Shown: positions 39,107 to 49,567 of the stretch, in pieces
How the letters are laid out: each line of letters begins with the position of its first letter
How positions within the stretch are numbered: position 1 is the stretch's first letter
Source: an uncultured SAR86 cluster bacterium
GTDB taxonomy: Bacteria > Pseudomonadota > Gammaproteobacteria > Magnimaribacterales > Magnimaribacteraceae
DNA length: 64,000 nt
Direction of reading: 5' to 3'
NCBI GenBank assembly: GCA_937773605.1
Contig: CALJVP010000001.1
Span: 1 to 64,000, forward strand
The notes under the pieces: generated by a model
The model's input: only the letters and a program-made list of their open reading frames with translations
Databases searched by the model: none
Told to the model about the DNA's origin: nothing
Translations under genes and position numbers: made by a program

Positions 39107-42100
39107 ATGAACTCAATCAAAGAAATCTCTTCGACAGTTATAGCAATCAAGGGTAAGGCTCGGTTATCTGAATTTAGAATAAATTCTTTAAAAGAGAGCT
39201 TAAAAAATAAAGAAAACATACACAATCTTGAGTGCTGTGAAATCTATTTTATTTCTTTGAATAAGAAATTATCTCAAGATAATTTAAACAAATTAAATAA
39301 TATTTTATCTTGTTCACCTGTTTTTGAATATGACTCTGATTTCTCATTCACAGTTATTCCTCGTTTAGGAACAATTTCACCTTGGTCTTCTAAAGCCAGT
39401 GAGATCTTGAACAATTGTGGAATGGATTTTTTAGAAAGGATAGAGCGAGGTTTTTATTATTCTTTCAATTCTCAATATAAATTTGAGACAAAAGATATTA
39501 GAGAATTGGCGGATCAATTAGCTGACAGAATGACACAGGATGTGATGTTAGATCTAAGTGATTCAGAGAATATTTTTTCCACTCTTTCTCCTCGAGAAGT
39601 TTTTGATATACCAATGTTCGAAGAAGGTATCTCAGCTATTGAAGAAGCAAATATTTCGTTAGGACTTGCTCTGAATGAAGATGAGATTCTTTATTTGTAT
39701 GAAAATTATTTGGAAACGAATTCCAATCCAACAGATGCCGAATTAATGATGTTTGCTCAAGCTAACTCTGAACATTGCAGGCATAAGATTTTTAATGCAA
39801 GTTGGAAAGTTAACAATTTGGAACAACCATTAAGTCTTTTTGACATGATTCGCAATACCCACGCCTTAAATCCTGAGGGGGTATTATCTGCTTATGAAGA
39901 TAATGCTGCTATTTTATCTGGATATGTTTCTGAGAGGTTTTATCCGACCAGCAATAATATTTACCAGCCAAAAGAAGAAGCAGTTAATATTGTTATAAAA
40001 GTAGAAACACACAACCACCCAACTGCTATTTCACCTTTCTCTGGAGCCGCGACAGGCTCTGGTGGTGAAATAAGAGATGAGGGGGCGACAGGTGTGGGAG
40101 CTAAACCTAAAGCAGGTTTATCAGGATTTTCCGTTTCAAATCTGAGGATTCCTAACTTACGTGAATCTTGGGAGATAGAAGAGAGAACACCCAGTAGAAT
40201 AGCAAATCCTCTGCAGATTATGTTGGAGGCTCCCATAGGATCGGCAGCTTTTAATAATGAATTTGGCAGACCTAATATATTGGGTTATTTCCGTTCATTT
40301 GAAATGGAAGGAGACTTTGGGAGCGGAGTTAATAGATTTGGATACCATAAACCCATTATGTTGGCAGGCGGTTTAGGGAGCATTAAACCAGATCACGTAA
40401 ATAAGTCTGAAGTGCCTATAGGCTCTAAACTTGTTGTTCTAGGAGGACCGGCTATGTTGATAGGATTGGGGGGTGGATCCGCCTCTTCTTTATCTTCGGG
40501 TTCAGGTGATTTAGATTTAGATTACGCATCCGTTCAAAGAGAAAATCCTGAAATGGAAAGAAGATGTCAAGAGGTATTGGATCGATGTTGGCAAGAAGGA
40601 TCCTCTAATCCTATTTTATTTATTCATGATGTTGGTGCAGGCGGTTTATCTAATGCCGTTCCTGAATTGGTAAAAGATAGTGGCCACGGAGGTTTAATTA
40701 ATTTAAGGGAGATTCCTAATGCCGAGAGGGGCATGTCTCCAATGGAAATATGGTGCAATGAATCTCAAGAACGATATGTAATTGCCATTGATGCGGCAAC
40801 AGTGGATAAGTTTGAAAAGTTTTGTTTGCGTGAGAGGTGTCCTTTTGCAGTCATAGGCGAGATAACTGAGGGATCTTTACTGGAAGTGTACGACTCAGAA
40901 TTTGACAATTACCCAATAAACTTATCGTTAGATATTTTATTTGGTAAACCACCCAAAAGTTCAAGATCTTATATTCCAAGACTCAAAGATCTGGGCAGTG
41001 TTGACTTGTCTGGTTATGAAATTCAAGATTTATTTCCCAAAGTACTGAGGCATCCGACCGTAGCAAGTAAAAACTTTCTCATCACCATAGGCGATCGAAC
41101 TGTTACAGGTTTGATTGCAAGAGACCAATTAGTTGGCCCTTGGCAAGTCCCTGTGGCTGACCATTCAATATCGTCTTCAGGGTTCAGGGGCACATCCGGA
41201 GAAGCCATGTCAATCGGAGAAAGGACACCAAATGCATTATTGAATGCTGCAGCTACTGCTAGACTCTCGGTTGCAGAATCTGTAACTAATATCCTATCTT
41301 CAGGGGTAAATAAAATAGCTGATATAAAACTTTCAGCAAATTGGATGGGTGCCCCTGACCGGTTAGATGGGAATCAAGATCTTTACGAAGCCGTTGAGGC
41401 AATTGGTATGGGTCTCTGCCCAGAATGGAGAATTACTATTCCAGTAGGTAAAGATTCTTTGTCCATGGCTACTGATTGGGAAGAAGGAGGAAGTCTTGAG
41501 TCAGTGATTTCTCCCTTGTCTTTAATCATTTCAGCTTTTGCACCCATTGAGGATATAAGCTTAGCTGTGACACCGCAGATAATAGTAAAAGAAGAAACAG
41601 AACTTTTATTTATTGATTTAGCTAAAGGCTCTAAAAGATTGGGCGGAAGCATTGTTGCACAGATTAATAATATCTTAGCTGGGAATACTCCTGATGTTGA
41701 ATGCGTTAAGGAAATGCCTCTTTTTGTTGAGTGCATTCATCAATTGTTGCAAGAAAAGAAAATACTCTCATATCACGATAGATCAGATGGAGGTTTGTTA
41801 ACCACAATATCGGAAATGGCTTTTGCCGGAAGGGTGGGAGTGGACGTCACGTTGGACAAAATTTTATCGGATGAAGACGACACTATTGATACGCTTCTAA
41901 ACGAAGAGTTAGGTGTAGTGATTCAGATCGACACTAAAGAAAGAGATTCGGTAATGCGTTGTTTTCAAAAGTCCGGTTTGAGTAGCTTTATTTATAGTAT
42001 TGGAACTTTAAATGATCAAAAAAAGATTAACTTATTAAAAGACAAAAGAGTAATTACATCTTGGAGTTTAAAAGAGCTTTTAGAGCAATGGAGTAGAGTT

Positions 42101-43009
42101 AGCTTTGAAATGCAATCGCTTAGAGACAACCCCGCAACTGCAAAAGAGGAATTTTTATCTGACATTGATGTAGATAGGCAAGGACTTTCACCAAAGCTAA
42201 CTTTCTCTATTCCCAAGGTGCTCAGTGTAAATAAGTCTAAACCTCTATTGGCTGTATTAAGAGAGCAGGGTGTTAATGGCCAGGTAGAAATGGCTGCCGC
42301 ATTTGACAGGGCAGGTTTTAGTTGTGTTGACGTTCATATGACGGATTTAATAAATAAAAAATATCAATTGAATGACTTTAGTGGGATGGTTGCTTGCGGA
42401 GGTTTCTCTTACGGGGATGTCCTTGGAGCAGGAGGAGGTTGGGCCACTAACATTTTACATAATGAAGCGCTTAAGAATCAATTTAGTGATTTTTTCTTAA
42501 ACGAAAGTAATTTTACCTTGGGAGTGTGTAATGGTTGCCAAACTTTAGCTCTTTTATCAAGCTTAATACCGGGCTCCGATGGATGGCCTAAATTTATTAG
42601 GAATACCTCTGAAAAGTTTGAATCCAGGCTTGTGCAGACCGTTATAAAAGAATCACCCTCAATCTTTTTTAAAGACATGGCTGGTTCAGTCTTACCAATA
42701 CCAGTGGCACATGGAGAGGGTAGACTCTCATCTTCATCAGAAGAGGTTATTGATTTAACAAAAGCTAAACTGAGTGCTTTAGCTTATGCAGATAACGCCG
42801 GTTATGCTACTGAAGCGTATCCTCAAAACCCCAATGGCTCTCTTGCAGGTATTGCTGGAATTACGAATGTGTCTGGTCGAGTTACGCTAATGATGCCGCA
42901 TCCTGAGAGAGCATTTTTAAGCTATCAGCACTCCTGGTGCCCAGAAGACTGGGAGGAATACGGGCCATGGATGAAATTTTTTCTCAATGCCAGAGAGTTT
43001 GTAGATTAA
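39107..43009 (+). CDS. purL: Phosphoribosylformylglycinamidine synthase
   Basis: Large ATP-dependent enzyme that makes FGAM from FGAR and glutamine in purine synthesis. About 1300 residues, the single-chain gammaproteobacterial form. I place the start at the ATG at 39107 (MNSIKEISSTV); a TTG nine codons earlier has no family support. Blocks: FAQANSEHCRHKIFNA, VETHNHPTAISPFSGAATG (two parts), GGGSASSLSSG, HDVGAGGLSNAVPELV and the glutaminase GVCNGCQTLALL with its Cys, closing with MMPHPERAFLSY. It overlaps the convergent Nudix gene by 4 nt. Confidence 0.97.
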   Translation: MNSIKEISSTVIAIKGKARLSEFRINSLKESLKNKENIHNLECCEIYFISLNKKLSQDNLNKLNNILSCSPVFEYDSDFSFTVIPRLGTISPWSSKASEILNNCGMDFLERIERGFYYSFNSQYKFETKDIRELADQLADRMTQDVMLDLSDSENIFSTLSPREVFDIPMFEEGISAIEEANISLGLALNEDEILYLYENYLETNSNPTDAELMMFAQANSEHCRHKIFNASWKVNNLEQPLSLFDMIRNTHALNPEGVLSAYEDNAAILSGYVSERFYPTSNNIYQPKEEAVNIVIKVETHNHPTAISPFSGAATGSGGEIRDEGATGVGAKPKAGLSGFSVSNLRIPNLRESWEIEERTPSRIANPLQIMLEAPIGSAAFNNEFGRPNILGYFRSFEMEGDFGSGVNRFGYHKPIMLAGGLGSIKPDHVNKSEVPIGSKLVVLGGPAMLIGLGGGSASSLSSGSGDLDLDYASVQRENPEMERRCQEVLDRCWQEGSSNPILFIHDVGAGGLSNAVPELVKDSGHGGLINLREIPNAERGMSPMEIWCNESQERYVIAIDAATVDKFEKFCLRERCPFAVIGEITEGSLLEVYDSEFDNYPINLSLDILFGKPPKSSRSYIPRLKDLGSVDLSGYEIQDLFPKVLRHPTVASKNFLITIGDRTVTGLIARDQLVGPWQVPVADHSISSSGFRGTSGEAMSIGERTPNALLNAAATARLSVAESVTNILSSGVNKIADIKLSANWMGAPDRLDGNQDLYEAVEAIGMGLCPEWRITIPVGKDSLSMATDWEEGGSLESVISPLSLIISAFAPIEDISLAVTPQIIVKEETELLFIDLAKGSKRLGGSIVAQINNILAGNTPDVECVKEMPLFVECIHQLLQEKKILSYHDRSDGGLLTTISEMAFAGRVGVDVTLDKILSDEDDTIDTLLNEELGVVIQIDTKERDSVMRCFQKSGLSSFIYSIGTLNDQKKINLLKDKRVITSWSLKELLEQWSRVSFEMQSLRDNPATAKEEFLSDIDVDRQGLSPKLTFSIPKVLSVNKSKPLLAVLREQGVNGQVEMAAAFDRAGFSCVDVHMTDLINKKYQLNDFSGMVACGGFSYGDVLGAGGGWATNILHNEALKNQFSDFFLNESNFTLGVCNGCQTLALLSSLIPGSDGWPKFIRNTSEKFESRLVQTVIKESPSIFFKDMAGSVLPIPVAHGEGRLSSSSEEVIDLTKAKLSALAYADNAGYATEAYPQNPNGSLAGIAGITNVSGRVTLMMPHPERAFLSYQHSWCPEDWEEYGPWMKFFLNAREFVD

Positions 43010-43554
43010 CTATCTGGGTTCCTGGGCCTTTCTATAGTTTGAGTTCTTAGAGGAAAGTCATTATCTTTTACGTCTTGAAAATACGATTTTAAAATTGTTG
43101 GGACAAAAGGAAATGCAAGCTCTTCCCAAGGAATGTCTGCTTCTTCGAAAAGCTTAACATCCAAACTCTCCGTTGTTTTTTTAAAATCATCGTTAACTAC
43201 TTTAGCAAGATGCAACATATAGACTTGATGAATCTGAGGAATATTAAAGATCGCGTATAGCTTGCCCATTTCTACTTTTGTTGCGGTCTCCTCCTCTGTT
43301 TCTCTGAAAGCTCCTTGCTCTATGGTTTCTCCATTTTCTAAAAATCCTGCAGGCAGGGTCCAAAGTCCTCGCCTTGGATGTATTGCTCTTTTACAAAGTA
43401 AAACTTTGTCTTCTTTTATTGGTACAGTTCCAACAATAACTTTAGGGTTAAGATAATGAATAGATTCACAGCTTGTACAACAGTGCCTCAATCTATTATC
43501 ATCCTCAGGTATTCTTTTTTCTACGGTTTCGCCGCAGTTACTGCAATATTTCAT
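43006..43554 (-). CDS. Nudix hydrolase with N-terminal zinc ribbon
   Basis: Predicted nucleoside-diphosphate-X hydrolase of 182 residues. The N-terminus has two CxxC pairs (CSNCGE and CTSCES), a likely zinc ribbon. The Nudix box runs from GFLENGETIEQGAF to RETEEETAT; the REtEEE core is intact, but the small residue after it replaces the usual glycine. WTLPAGFLENGE fits ADP-ribose/NADH-type members. The substrate cannot be assigned. Confidence 0.88.
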   Translation of the reverse strand: MKYCSNCGETVEKRIPEDDNRLRHCCTSCESIHYLNPKVIVGTVPIKEDKVLLCKRAIHPRRGLWTLPAGFLENGETIEQGAFRETEEETATKVEMGKLYAIFNIPQIHQVYMLHLAKVVNDDFKKTTESLDVKLFEEADIPWEELAFPFVPTILKSYFQDVKDNDFPLRTQTIERPRNPDS

Positions 43555-43625
43555 TTAATTTGGATTATTTCGGTTTAGTGCGCGGGGAGTATAAACTATT
43601 CAGCTAAATCCTATTTAATTTATTA

Positions 43626-44207
43626 ATGTTAACGAAAATTGCAAGAAGGTTGGTTGAGCACAATAGCTCTCCTCCCGTTGAAGAGCTTAAGAAAGCAGCC
43701 GTATTATTGGCATTATCAGATTCTGATGACCCTGAACTTTTGTATACCTTAAGGTCAAGTAAAATGTCTTCTCACGGAGGAGAAGTCGCTTTTCCAGGAG
43801 GGATGTATGAGCTTGAAGATGAGTCTTTGGAGCAAACAGCTTTAAGAGAATCTTACGAAGAAACTGGCTTAAATAGTCAAGACGTAAGGATTCTTGGAAC
43901 ACTTGATACCACGGTTTCAAGGTTCAATGTTAGCGTCACCCCTTATGTTGGAGTTGTTCCTGTTGATACGGATTTAAATTCTGATTCCGATGAGATAGAT
44001 GCTTGTTTTAAAGTTCCACTGTCATTTTTTTTAGAAGATAAACGTCACAGAAATGATTTTATAGAAAGAGGTGATGAATCATTTTTTATGCCAGCTTATA
44101 AATATGATTCTTTTATAATATGGGGTTTGACAGCTATGATTACCGTGAACTTTTTAAATTTAACCCTGGATGCGGGTATAGATCTTCAAGGTAAGGGAAG
44201 AGGATAG
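43626..44207 (+). CDS. CoA pyrophosphatase-like Nudix hydrolase (NudL type)
   Basis: Predicted enzyme that splits coenzyme A or its derivatives to 3',5'-ADP and phosphopantetheine. It has 193 residues. KAAVLLAL, the family mark SHGGEVAFPGGMYE and the Nudix box (GMYELEDESLEQTAL, RESYEETGL) are present. It is divergent from the other Nudix gene and leads a run of four genes up to alaS with gaps of 9, 2 and 5 nt. Confidence 0.88.
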   Translation: MLTKIARRLVEHNSSPPVEELKKAAVLLALSDSDDPELLYTLRSSKMSSHGGEVAFPGGMYELEDESLEQTALRESYEETGLNSQDVRILGTLDTTVSRFNVSVTPYVGVVPVDTDLNSDSDEIDACFKVPLSFFLEDKRHRNDFIERGDESFFMPAYKYDSFIIWGLTAMITVNFLNLTLDAGIDLQGKGRG

Positions 44208-44216
44208 GAGAAATTT

Positions 44217-44744
44217 ATGATATTTGATTTAGGCGACCATTCTTTAGAAGCTGAAGGCCAAGATTTTTACGTTGCTGAAAACGCAACTGTTTTAGGAAAG
44301 GTCAAGCTTTGTAAAGATGCAAGCGTGTGGTTTGGAGCAGTCTTAAGAGGAGACACAGAGTTAATTACAATTGGTGAAAGAAGCAATGTTCAAGATTGTG
44401 CAGTTTTACACACAGATTATGGATTTCCTTTGGATATAGGAAAGGACGTAACCATCGGTCATCATGTCATGCTTCATGGTTGCACTATAGGCGATGGAAG
44501 TTTGATCGGGATAAATGCCGTTGTTTTGAATGGTGCAAGAATTGGTAATGGTTGCTTGATAGGGGCAAACTCTTTAATAACGGAAGGCATGGAAGTACCT
44601 GATGGTTCAGTGGTCATGGGATCGCCAGGAAAAATAAGATCAACCTTAGATGAAGAGCAACGTAAAGCACTTGTTATGTCCGCTCATCATTATGTTGAGA
44701 ATTATAAAAGGTTCAAAAAAGAACTAAAAAAAGTAAGAGATTAA
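44217..44744 (+). CDS. Gamma-carbonic anhydrase-like hexapeptide protein (YrdA family)
   Basis: Left-handed beta-helix protein of 175 residues. It carries hexapeptide repeats ([18 protein letters not shown], then [13 protein letters not shown]) and the three metal histidines in VLHTDYG and [16 protein letters not shown]. The fold is that of trimeric gamma-class carbonic anhydrases, although many YrdA proteins show no such activity in tests. It is cytosolic, with no signal peptide. Confidence 0.9.
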   Translation: MIFDLGDHSLEAEGQDFYVAENATVLGKVKLCKDASVWFGAVLRGDTELITIGERSNVQDCAVLHTDYGFPLDIGKDVTIGHHVMLHGCTIGDGSLIGINAVVLNGARIGNGCLIGANSLITEGMEVPDGSVVMGSPGKIRSTLDEEQRKALVMSAHHYVENYKRFKKELKKVRD

Positions 44745-44746
44745 GT

Positions 44747-45451
44747 ATGAAAACAGAAGAAATACACTACAAGGTCGGTGATAAGAATATGGTAGGGTTT
44801 GTTGCCTATCCTGACAGCAACAACTCCCCTTTGGTTTTAATTGCCCATGCCTGGGCTGGAAAAGATACTTTTGTGCATGATCGAGCTAAAGACTTGGCTA
44901 TGCTTGGTTATACGGCCATGGCAGTCGATATGTACGGAGAAGGTAAAGTAGGGGCTGATATTTCGGAAAACGAAGCTTTAATGACGCCTCTTATATCGAA
45001 TAGAGATAATCTGAAGCAAAGAATTCAAAGTGCCCTTGAAATAGGAAGAAGCCTGGAAGGAGTAGACCCCTCAAAAGTTGCTGCCATTGGCTATTGTTTT
45101 GGAGGCTTGGTTGTATTGGATTTAGCCAGAGCTGGTGCGGACGTTAAAGGCGTTGTTAGCTTCCATGGACTCCTGACGCCTTCTTCTATTGCTGACGATG
45201 GAATAAAAAGTAAAATTTTAGTATTGCACGGAGAAAGAGACCCAATGGTCCCTTTAGAGATGGTAGATAATTTTCAGAAAGAAATGACAGCTGTAAATGC
45301 TGATTGGCAATTGCATAGCTACGGAGGAACCTACCATTCTTTTACGAATCTTGAAGCTAACGACCCTTCATTAGGAACTCAATACAATCAAGATGCTGAT
45401 AAGAGATCATGGAGAGCTATGTTAAATTTCTTCGATGAAATTTTTTCTTAA
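44747..45451 (+). CDS. Dienelactone hydrolase family protein
   Basis: Alpha/beta-hydrolase of 234 residues. The nucleophile is a cysteine near residue 116 in AAIGYCFGGLVVLD, with the aspartate in LVLHGERDPMVP and the histidine in GGTYHSFTNLEAN, which is the dienelactone hydrolase triad. AHAWAGKDTFVHDRAK carries the oxyanion region. Hydrolysis of a lactone or ester is predicted but the substrate is unknown. It starts 2 nt after the YrdA-like gene. Confidence 0.88.
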   Translation: MKTEEIHYKVGDKNMVGFVAYPDSNNSPLVLIAHAWAGKDTFVHDRAKDLAMLGYTAMAVDMYGEGKVGADISENEALMTPLISNRDNLKQRIQSALEIGRSLEGVDPSKVAAIGYCFGGLVVLDLARAGADVKGVVSFHGLLTPSSIADDGIKSKILVLHGERDPMVPLEMVDNFQKEMTAVNADWQLHSYGGTYHSFTNLEANDPSLGTQYNQDADKRSWRAMLNFFDEIFS

Positions 45452-45456
45452 GGAAT

Positions 45457-48300
45457 ATGTCAGAAGTATTTACCACTAATAAAATTCGTTCGATATTCTT
45501 GGATTATTTCCAAGAACAAGGTCATCAATTAGTTGATAGTTCTTCTCTAGTGCCTATAAATGATCCTTCCTTGCTGTTCACTAATGCCGGTATGGTGCCT
45601 TTCAAGAACTTGTTGTTAGGAGTGGAAAAGAGAGAGTACACAAGAGCCGTTAGCTCTCAAAGATGTTTACGAGTGGGTGGTAAGCATAATGATTTAGATA
45701 ATGTAGGCTATACGGCCAGACACCACAGTTTTTTTGAGATGCTGGGTAACTTTAGTTTTGGAGATTATTTTAAAGAAGAGGCTATAGAGTTTGCCTGGGA
45801 CCTTTTAACAAACAGATACAATATTCCAGAAGAAAAACTCTGGATAACCGTTCATAAGGACGATGATGAATCAGAATTGATATGGAAAGAAAAGATTGGA
45901 ATTGATCCTGCAAGAATATCTAGATTGGACGATGATGAAAACTTTTGGACTATGGGTGACACAGGCCCTTGCGGCCCTTGTAGTGAAATTTATTATGATC
46001 ATGGTGAGCACATAGAAGGTGATCCTCCTACGTTAGGGTCTGATCCTGGAGATAGATTTATAGAAGTATGGAATCTGGTCTTTACTCAATTTGATAGATC
46101 TAAAGATGGCAAACTCAATCCATTGCCCAACCCTTGTGTTGACACCGGAATGGGCCTCGAAAGGATTGCAGCTGTTCTTCAGAATGAGCAAAATAATTTT
46201 AATACCGATCTGTTCAAAACCTTAATTAATGAAGTCGGACGTTTAACTAATAGGGATGATTTAGAAAATCCTTCTTTGAGAGTCATAGCAGATCATTTGC
46301 GAGCCAGTTCATTCTTAATTGCAGACGGAATAGTCCCAAGTAATGAAGGTCGCGGTTATGTTTTAAGAAGAATAATCCGCAGAGCTCTAAGGCACGCAAA
46401 CAAACTAGGAACAAAGGATCCTCTTCTTTCTTTGATGGTCCCTGTTTTGATAGAGGAGATGGGAGATGCCCATCCTCTAATAAAAAAAGAAAGCGATAGA
46501 ATTGTGGCTAACCTTCAGCAAGAAGAGGAACAATTTGCTGCTACATTAACCCAAGGCATGGTTTTACTAGAAGCGGAAGCAAAAAAAATAAAAGGCAATA
46601 CCATTCCCGGCCATTTAGCTTTTAAGCTTTATGATACTTTTGGATTTCCAGTTGACATGACAGCTGATTTCGCTAGAGAAAATAATCTAGAAGTAAACAT
46701 GAATGAGTACCAAGATTTAATGCTTGAGCAAAGACAAAGAGCAAGAGCGTCCAGTAATTTTACTGCAGTTCTGCCTGAGTCCGTCTCCATTGAAGGTAAG
46801 ACAAGGTTCTTGGGTTATAAAGACAATACCTGTAAATCAAATGTTCTAGAAATGATAGATTCTTCTAAGGGCAATCAAAGTAATTCTCTTTCCAAAGATG
46901 AAAAAGGCATCATTTTTCTGGACCAAACTACTTTTTATGCCGAATCAGGAGGTCAAGTTGGAGACAGAGGAAAAATTACAGGAAAGGACTTTATTTTCTT
47001 AGTATCTGATACTCAAAAAGTAGGAGATCATTATGGCCATTTGGGTATAGTTGAGGAAGGGGTAATCACTAAATCAAGTTTTGCTAATGCTGAAATAGAT
47101 GAAGATTTCAGACAAAGAACCATGCTTAATCATTCAGCAACGCACCTTTTGCAGGCTTCCTTAAGAAGAGTTTTAGGAGAACACATTGAACAAAAAGGCT
47201 CTTTGGTTGATTCAAATAAATTACGTTTTGACTTTACTCATCCTAAAAGTATTTCTAAAGAAGAAATTTTAGAAGTGGAAAATCTTATCAATAATGAAAT
47301 TCTTAAAAACACGAGATCAACCACAGAGCTGATGACAATTGAAGAGGCAGAAAAAAAAGGAGCCATTGCTTTTTTTGGTGAGAAATACAGTGAAGAAGTG
47401 AGAGTTCTGAATATTGGAGAAGGGTTTTCAGTGGAACTTTGTGGCGGCACACACGTAAAGCAAACTGGTGATATCGGTTATATGAAAATTACCAGCGAGT
47501 CAGGTATCTCTGCAGGTGTGAGACGAATTGAAGCAGTAACCGGACAAGGGGCCAGAGAGTTATTAAGAGAATTGCAACAAAAGATTCTAAGGATATCTGA
47601 AGAACTACACTCCTCAGAAATATCAGAATCCAGTGGGCTAGAAAATTCATCAGATTTACAATCTTTAAGGAATTTTCAACTAATTATTGAAGAAATCTCT
47701 AAAGAATTAAATACTCCAGCAGATCAAGTAGTAGAAAAGATTGTTCAGCTAAAGCAAGAGCATGAATCATTAACCAATGAATTAGAAGAGCTTACCGATG
47801 AAACAATTAACCATATCGAGTTGAATAAATCAGATTCTTCAAATAATTTTTTGGTAGATCTAATAATAAATTTTAAGAAAGAAACTAAGGCGCTAAGTCA
47901 ACGACTGGCCCAACTAAAGAGTAAAAGTGTTGGATTGGCTGTTTCTGATATAAACGAAGAAATAATTGAAGTTGGTGGCTTTAGTCTTATTGCCAAAAGA
48001 CTAGATGATCTTGATACGTCAGGTTTAAGAGAGGCTGCGGATAAACTAAGGAATCAGATTCCTAATTCAGTGGTTGTTTTGATCTCTGTAATAGAAGATA
48101 AGATTCCTGTGGTAGTGGCCACAGTCCAGTCCGAACAATCCATAGATGCTCGAGATGTAATGAAACATTTAGTAAATCAACTTGGCGGAAGTGGCGGGGG
48201 AAGACCTGACTTTGCTCAAGGAGGAGTAGAGAACTTAGAAGATATTGATATTGCACTATCTTCTCTATCAGAATTACTTCTTTCTTTAGCTAAACAGTAA
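45457..48300 (+). CDS. alaS: Alanyl-tRNA synthetase
   Basis: Class II synthetase with editing; 947 residues, about 70 more than E. coli AlaRS. Motifs: SLLFTNAGMVPFKNLLLG, RHHSFFEMLGNFSFGDYF, GPCGPCSEIYYDHG and CVDTGMGLERIA. The editing site is in NHSATHLLQASLRR and VELCGGTHVKQTG. The extra length is a Glu/Ser-rich coiled-coil stretch around residues 705-800, before the C-terminal domain (GGSGGGRPDFAQGG). It is followed by lysC, as in pseudomonads. Confidence 0.96.
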   Translation: MSEVFTTNKIRSIFLDYFQEQGHQLVDSSSLVPINDPSLLFTNAGMVPFKNLLLGVEKREYTRAVSSQRCLRVGGKHNDLDNVGYTARHHSFFEMLGNFSFGDYFKEEAIEFAWDLLTNRYNIPEEKLWITVHKDDDESELIWKEKIGIDPARISRLDDDENFWTMGDTGPCGPCSEIYYDHGEHIEGDPPTLGSDPGDRFIEVWNLVFTQFDRSKDGKLNPLPNPCVDTGMGLERIAAVLQNEQNNFNTDLFKTLINEVGRLTNRDDLENPSLRVIADHLRASSFLIADGIVPSNEGRGYVLRRIIRRALRHANKLGTKDPLLSLMVPVLIEEMGDAHPLIKKESDRIVANLQQEEEQFAATLTQGMVLLEAEAKKIKGNTIPGHLAFKLYDTFGFPVDMTADFARENNLEVNMNEYQDLMLEQRQRARASSNFTAVLPESVSIEGKTRFLGYKDNTCKSNVLEMIDSSKGNQSNSLSKDEKGIIFLDQTTFYAESGGQVGDRGKITGKDFIFLVSDTQKVGDHYGHLGIVEEGVITKSSFANAEIDEDFRQRTMLNHSATHLLQASLRRVLGEHIEQKGSLVDSNKLRFDFTHPKSISKEEILEVENLINNEILKNTRSTTELMTIEEAEKKGAIAFFGEKYSEEVRVLNIGEGFSVELCGGTHVKQTGDIGYMKITSESGISAGVRRIEAVTGQGARELLRELQQKILRISEELHSSEISESSGLENSSDLQSLRNFQLIIEEISKELNTPADQVVEKIVQLKQEHESLTNELEELTDETINHIELNKSDSSNNFLVDLIINFKKETKALSQRLAQLKSKSVGLAVSDINEEIIEVGGFSLIAKRLDDLDTSGLREAADKLRNQIPNSVVVLISVIEDKIPVVVATVQSEQSIDARDVMKHLVNQLGGSGGGRPDFAQGGVENLEDIDIALSSLSELLLSLAKQ

Positions 48301-48334
48301 GTTAGAATACCCAGCTTTTTAAAAGCCAGTCCTC

Positions 48335-49564
48335 ATGAATAAGTTGATTGTAAAAAAATTTGGCGGTACATCCGTCGCTAATGCTGAACGTATCGAAGCA
48401 GTAGCAGATCTCGTAGCTAAATCAGTTGAAGAGGGCAATGAGGTTGTTGTTGTGCTTTCTGCTATGGGCAAAAGCACCGATGAACTTATTAAGCTTTCTA
48501 AGGACATAAACCCCAACCCTGATCTAAGGGAATACGACGCTCTTGTATCAACCGGAGAGCAGATATCAGTAGCATTGTTGGCTATGGCTTTACAAAAAAG
48601 AAACATTAAAGGTAAATCCTTTACTGCTTACCAATTAGGAATCAGGACAAATTCAATGCATAGTCGTGCTCGTATACTGGATGTTCAGGTTGAAAAAATT
48701 AAAAATGAAATTTCGAATGGAGTTGTCCCCGTAATAACAGGATTCCAAGGAATGAACGATGAGGGTGATATTACTACGCTCGGCAGAGGAGGTTCTGATA
48801 CCACTGGAGTGGCGCTTGCTGTAGCTTTAGAGGCTTCAGAGTGTCAGATATATACTGATGTAGATGGAGTTTTTACAACCGACCCTCGTTTGTATGACAA
48901 AGCTAGGCTGTTAAAAAAAGTTACTTTTGAAGAAATGTTAGAACTTTCCAGTATGGGAGCTAAAGTTCTGCAACTTCGTGCAGTAGAATACGCAAGTAAA
49001 TATAAAATGCCCATTAGGGTTCTATCAAGTTTTAGTGCCGGAGAAGGCACTCTTATAGAGGAAGAGGACGAAAGTATGGAAAGACCAATAGTATCTGGAA
49101 TTAGTAGTATTGATTCGGAAGCAAAATTAACTCTAAGAGGAGTGCCTGATATTCCTGGCGTAGCAGCAAAGATATTGGGTCCTATAAGTGAAGCCGGTAT
49201 AGAAGTAGATGTGATTGTTCAGAATATTAGTGCTGAAAACACAACTGACTTTACCTTTACAGTAAATGAAGCTAATGCAGCTGCTGCTGAGGCTATATTA
49301 TTAGAGATGTCCAATTCTTTCGGTGGCGGTTTGGTTGAAGTCGATAGTGATATAGCAAAGATAAGTATAGTGGGAAGAGGAATGAGAGCTCATGCCGGTA
49401 TAGCAAGTAAGATGTTTGAGGCTTTGGCAAATAAAGAAATTAATATTCTATTAATTACTACATCTGAGATTAAGATATCCGTTGTGATCAAAAAAGATTC
49501 TATGAAAGATGCTATCGCTTGCCTCCATGAAGCATTTGATTTAGACAAAGAGCTTGATAATTAA
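48335..49564 (+). CDS. lysC: Aspartate kinase
   Basis: Phosphorylates aspartate, first step of the aspartate family, feeding the Asd at 15.3 kb. It has 409 residues. The kinase start is VKKFGGTSVANAERI, with TLGRGGSDTTGVALAVAL and YTDVDGVFTTDPR further on. Two ACT domains fill the C-terminal part (LRGVPDIPGVAAKILGPI and ISIVGRGMRAHAGIASKMF), so lysine/threonine feedback is expected. The alaS-lysC order is pseudomonad-like, but the csrA gene that usually follows is absent here. Confidence 0.96.
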   Translation: MNKLIVKKFGGTSVANAERIEAVADLVAKSVEEGNEVVVVLSAMGKSTDELIKLSKDINPNPDLREYDALVSTGEQISVALLAMALQKRNIKGKSFTAYQLGIRTNSMHSRARILDVQVEKIKNEISNGVVPVITGFQGMNDEGDITTLGRGGSDTTGVALAVALEASECQIYTDVDGVFTTDPRLYDKARLLKKVTFEEMLELSSMGAKVLQLRAVEYASKYKMPIRVLSSFSAGEGTLIEEEDESMERPIVSGISSIDSEAKLTLRGVPDIPGVAAKILGPISEAGIEVDVIVQNISAENTTDFTFTVNEANAAAAEAILLEMSNSFGGGLVEVDSDIAKISIVGRGMRAHAGIASKMFEALANKEINILLITTSEIKISVVIKKDSMKDAIACLHEAFDLDKELDN

Positions 49565-49567
49565 TCA

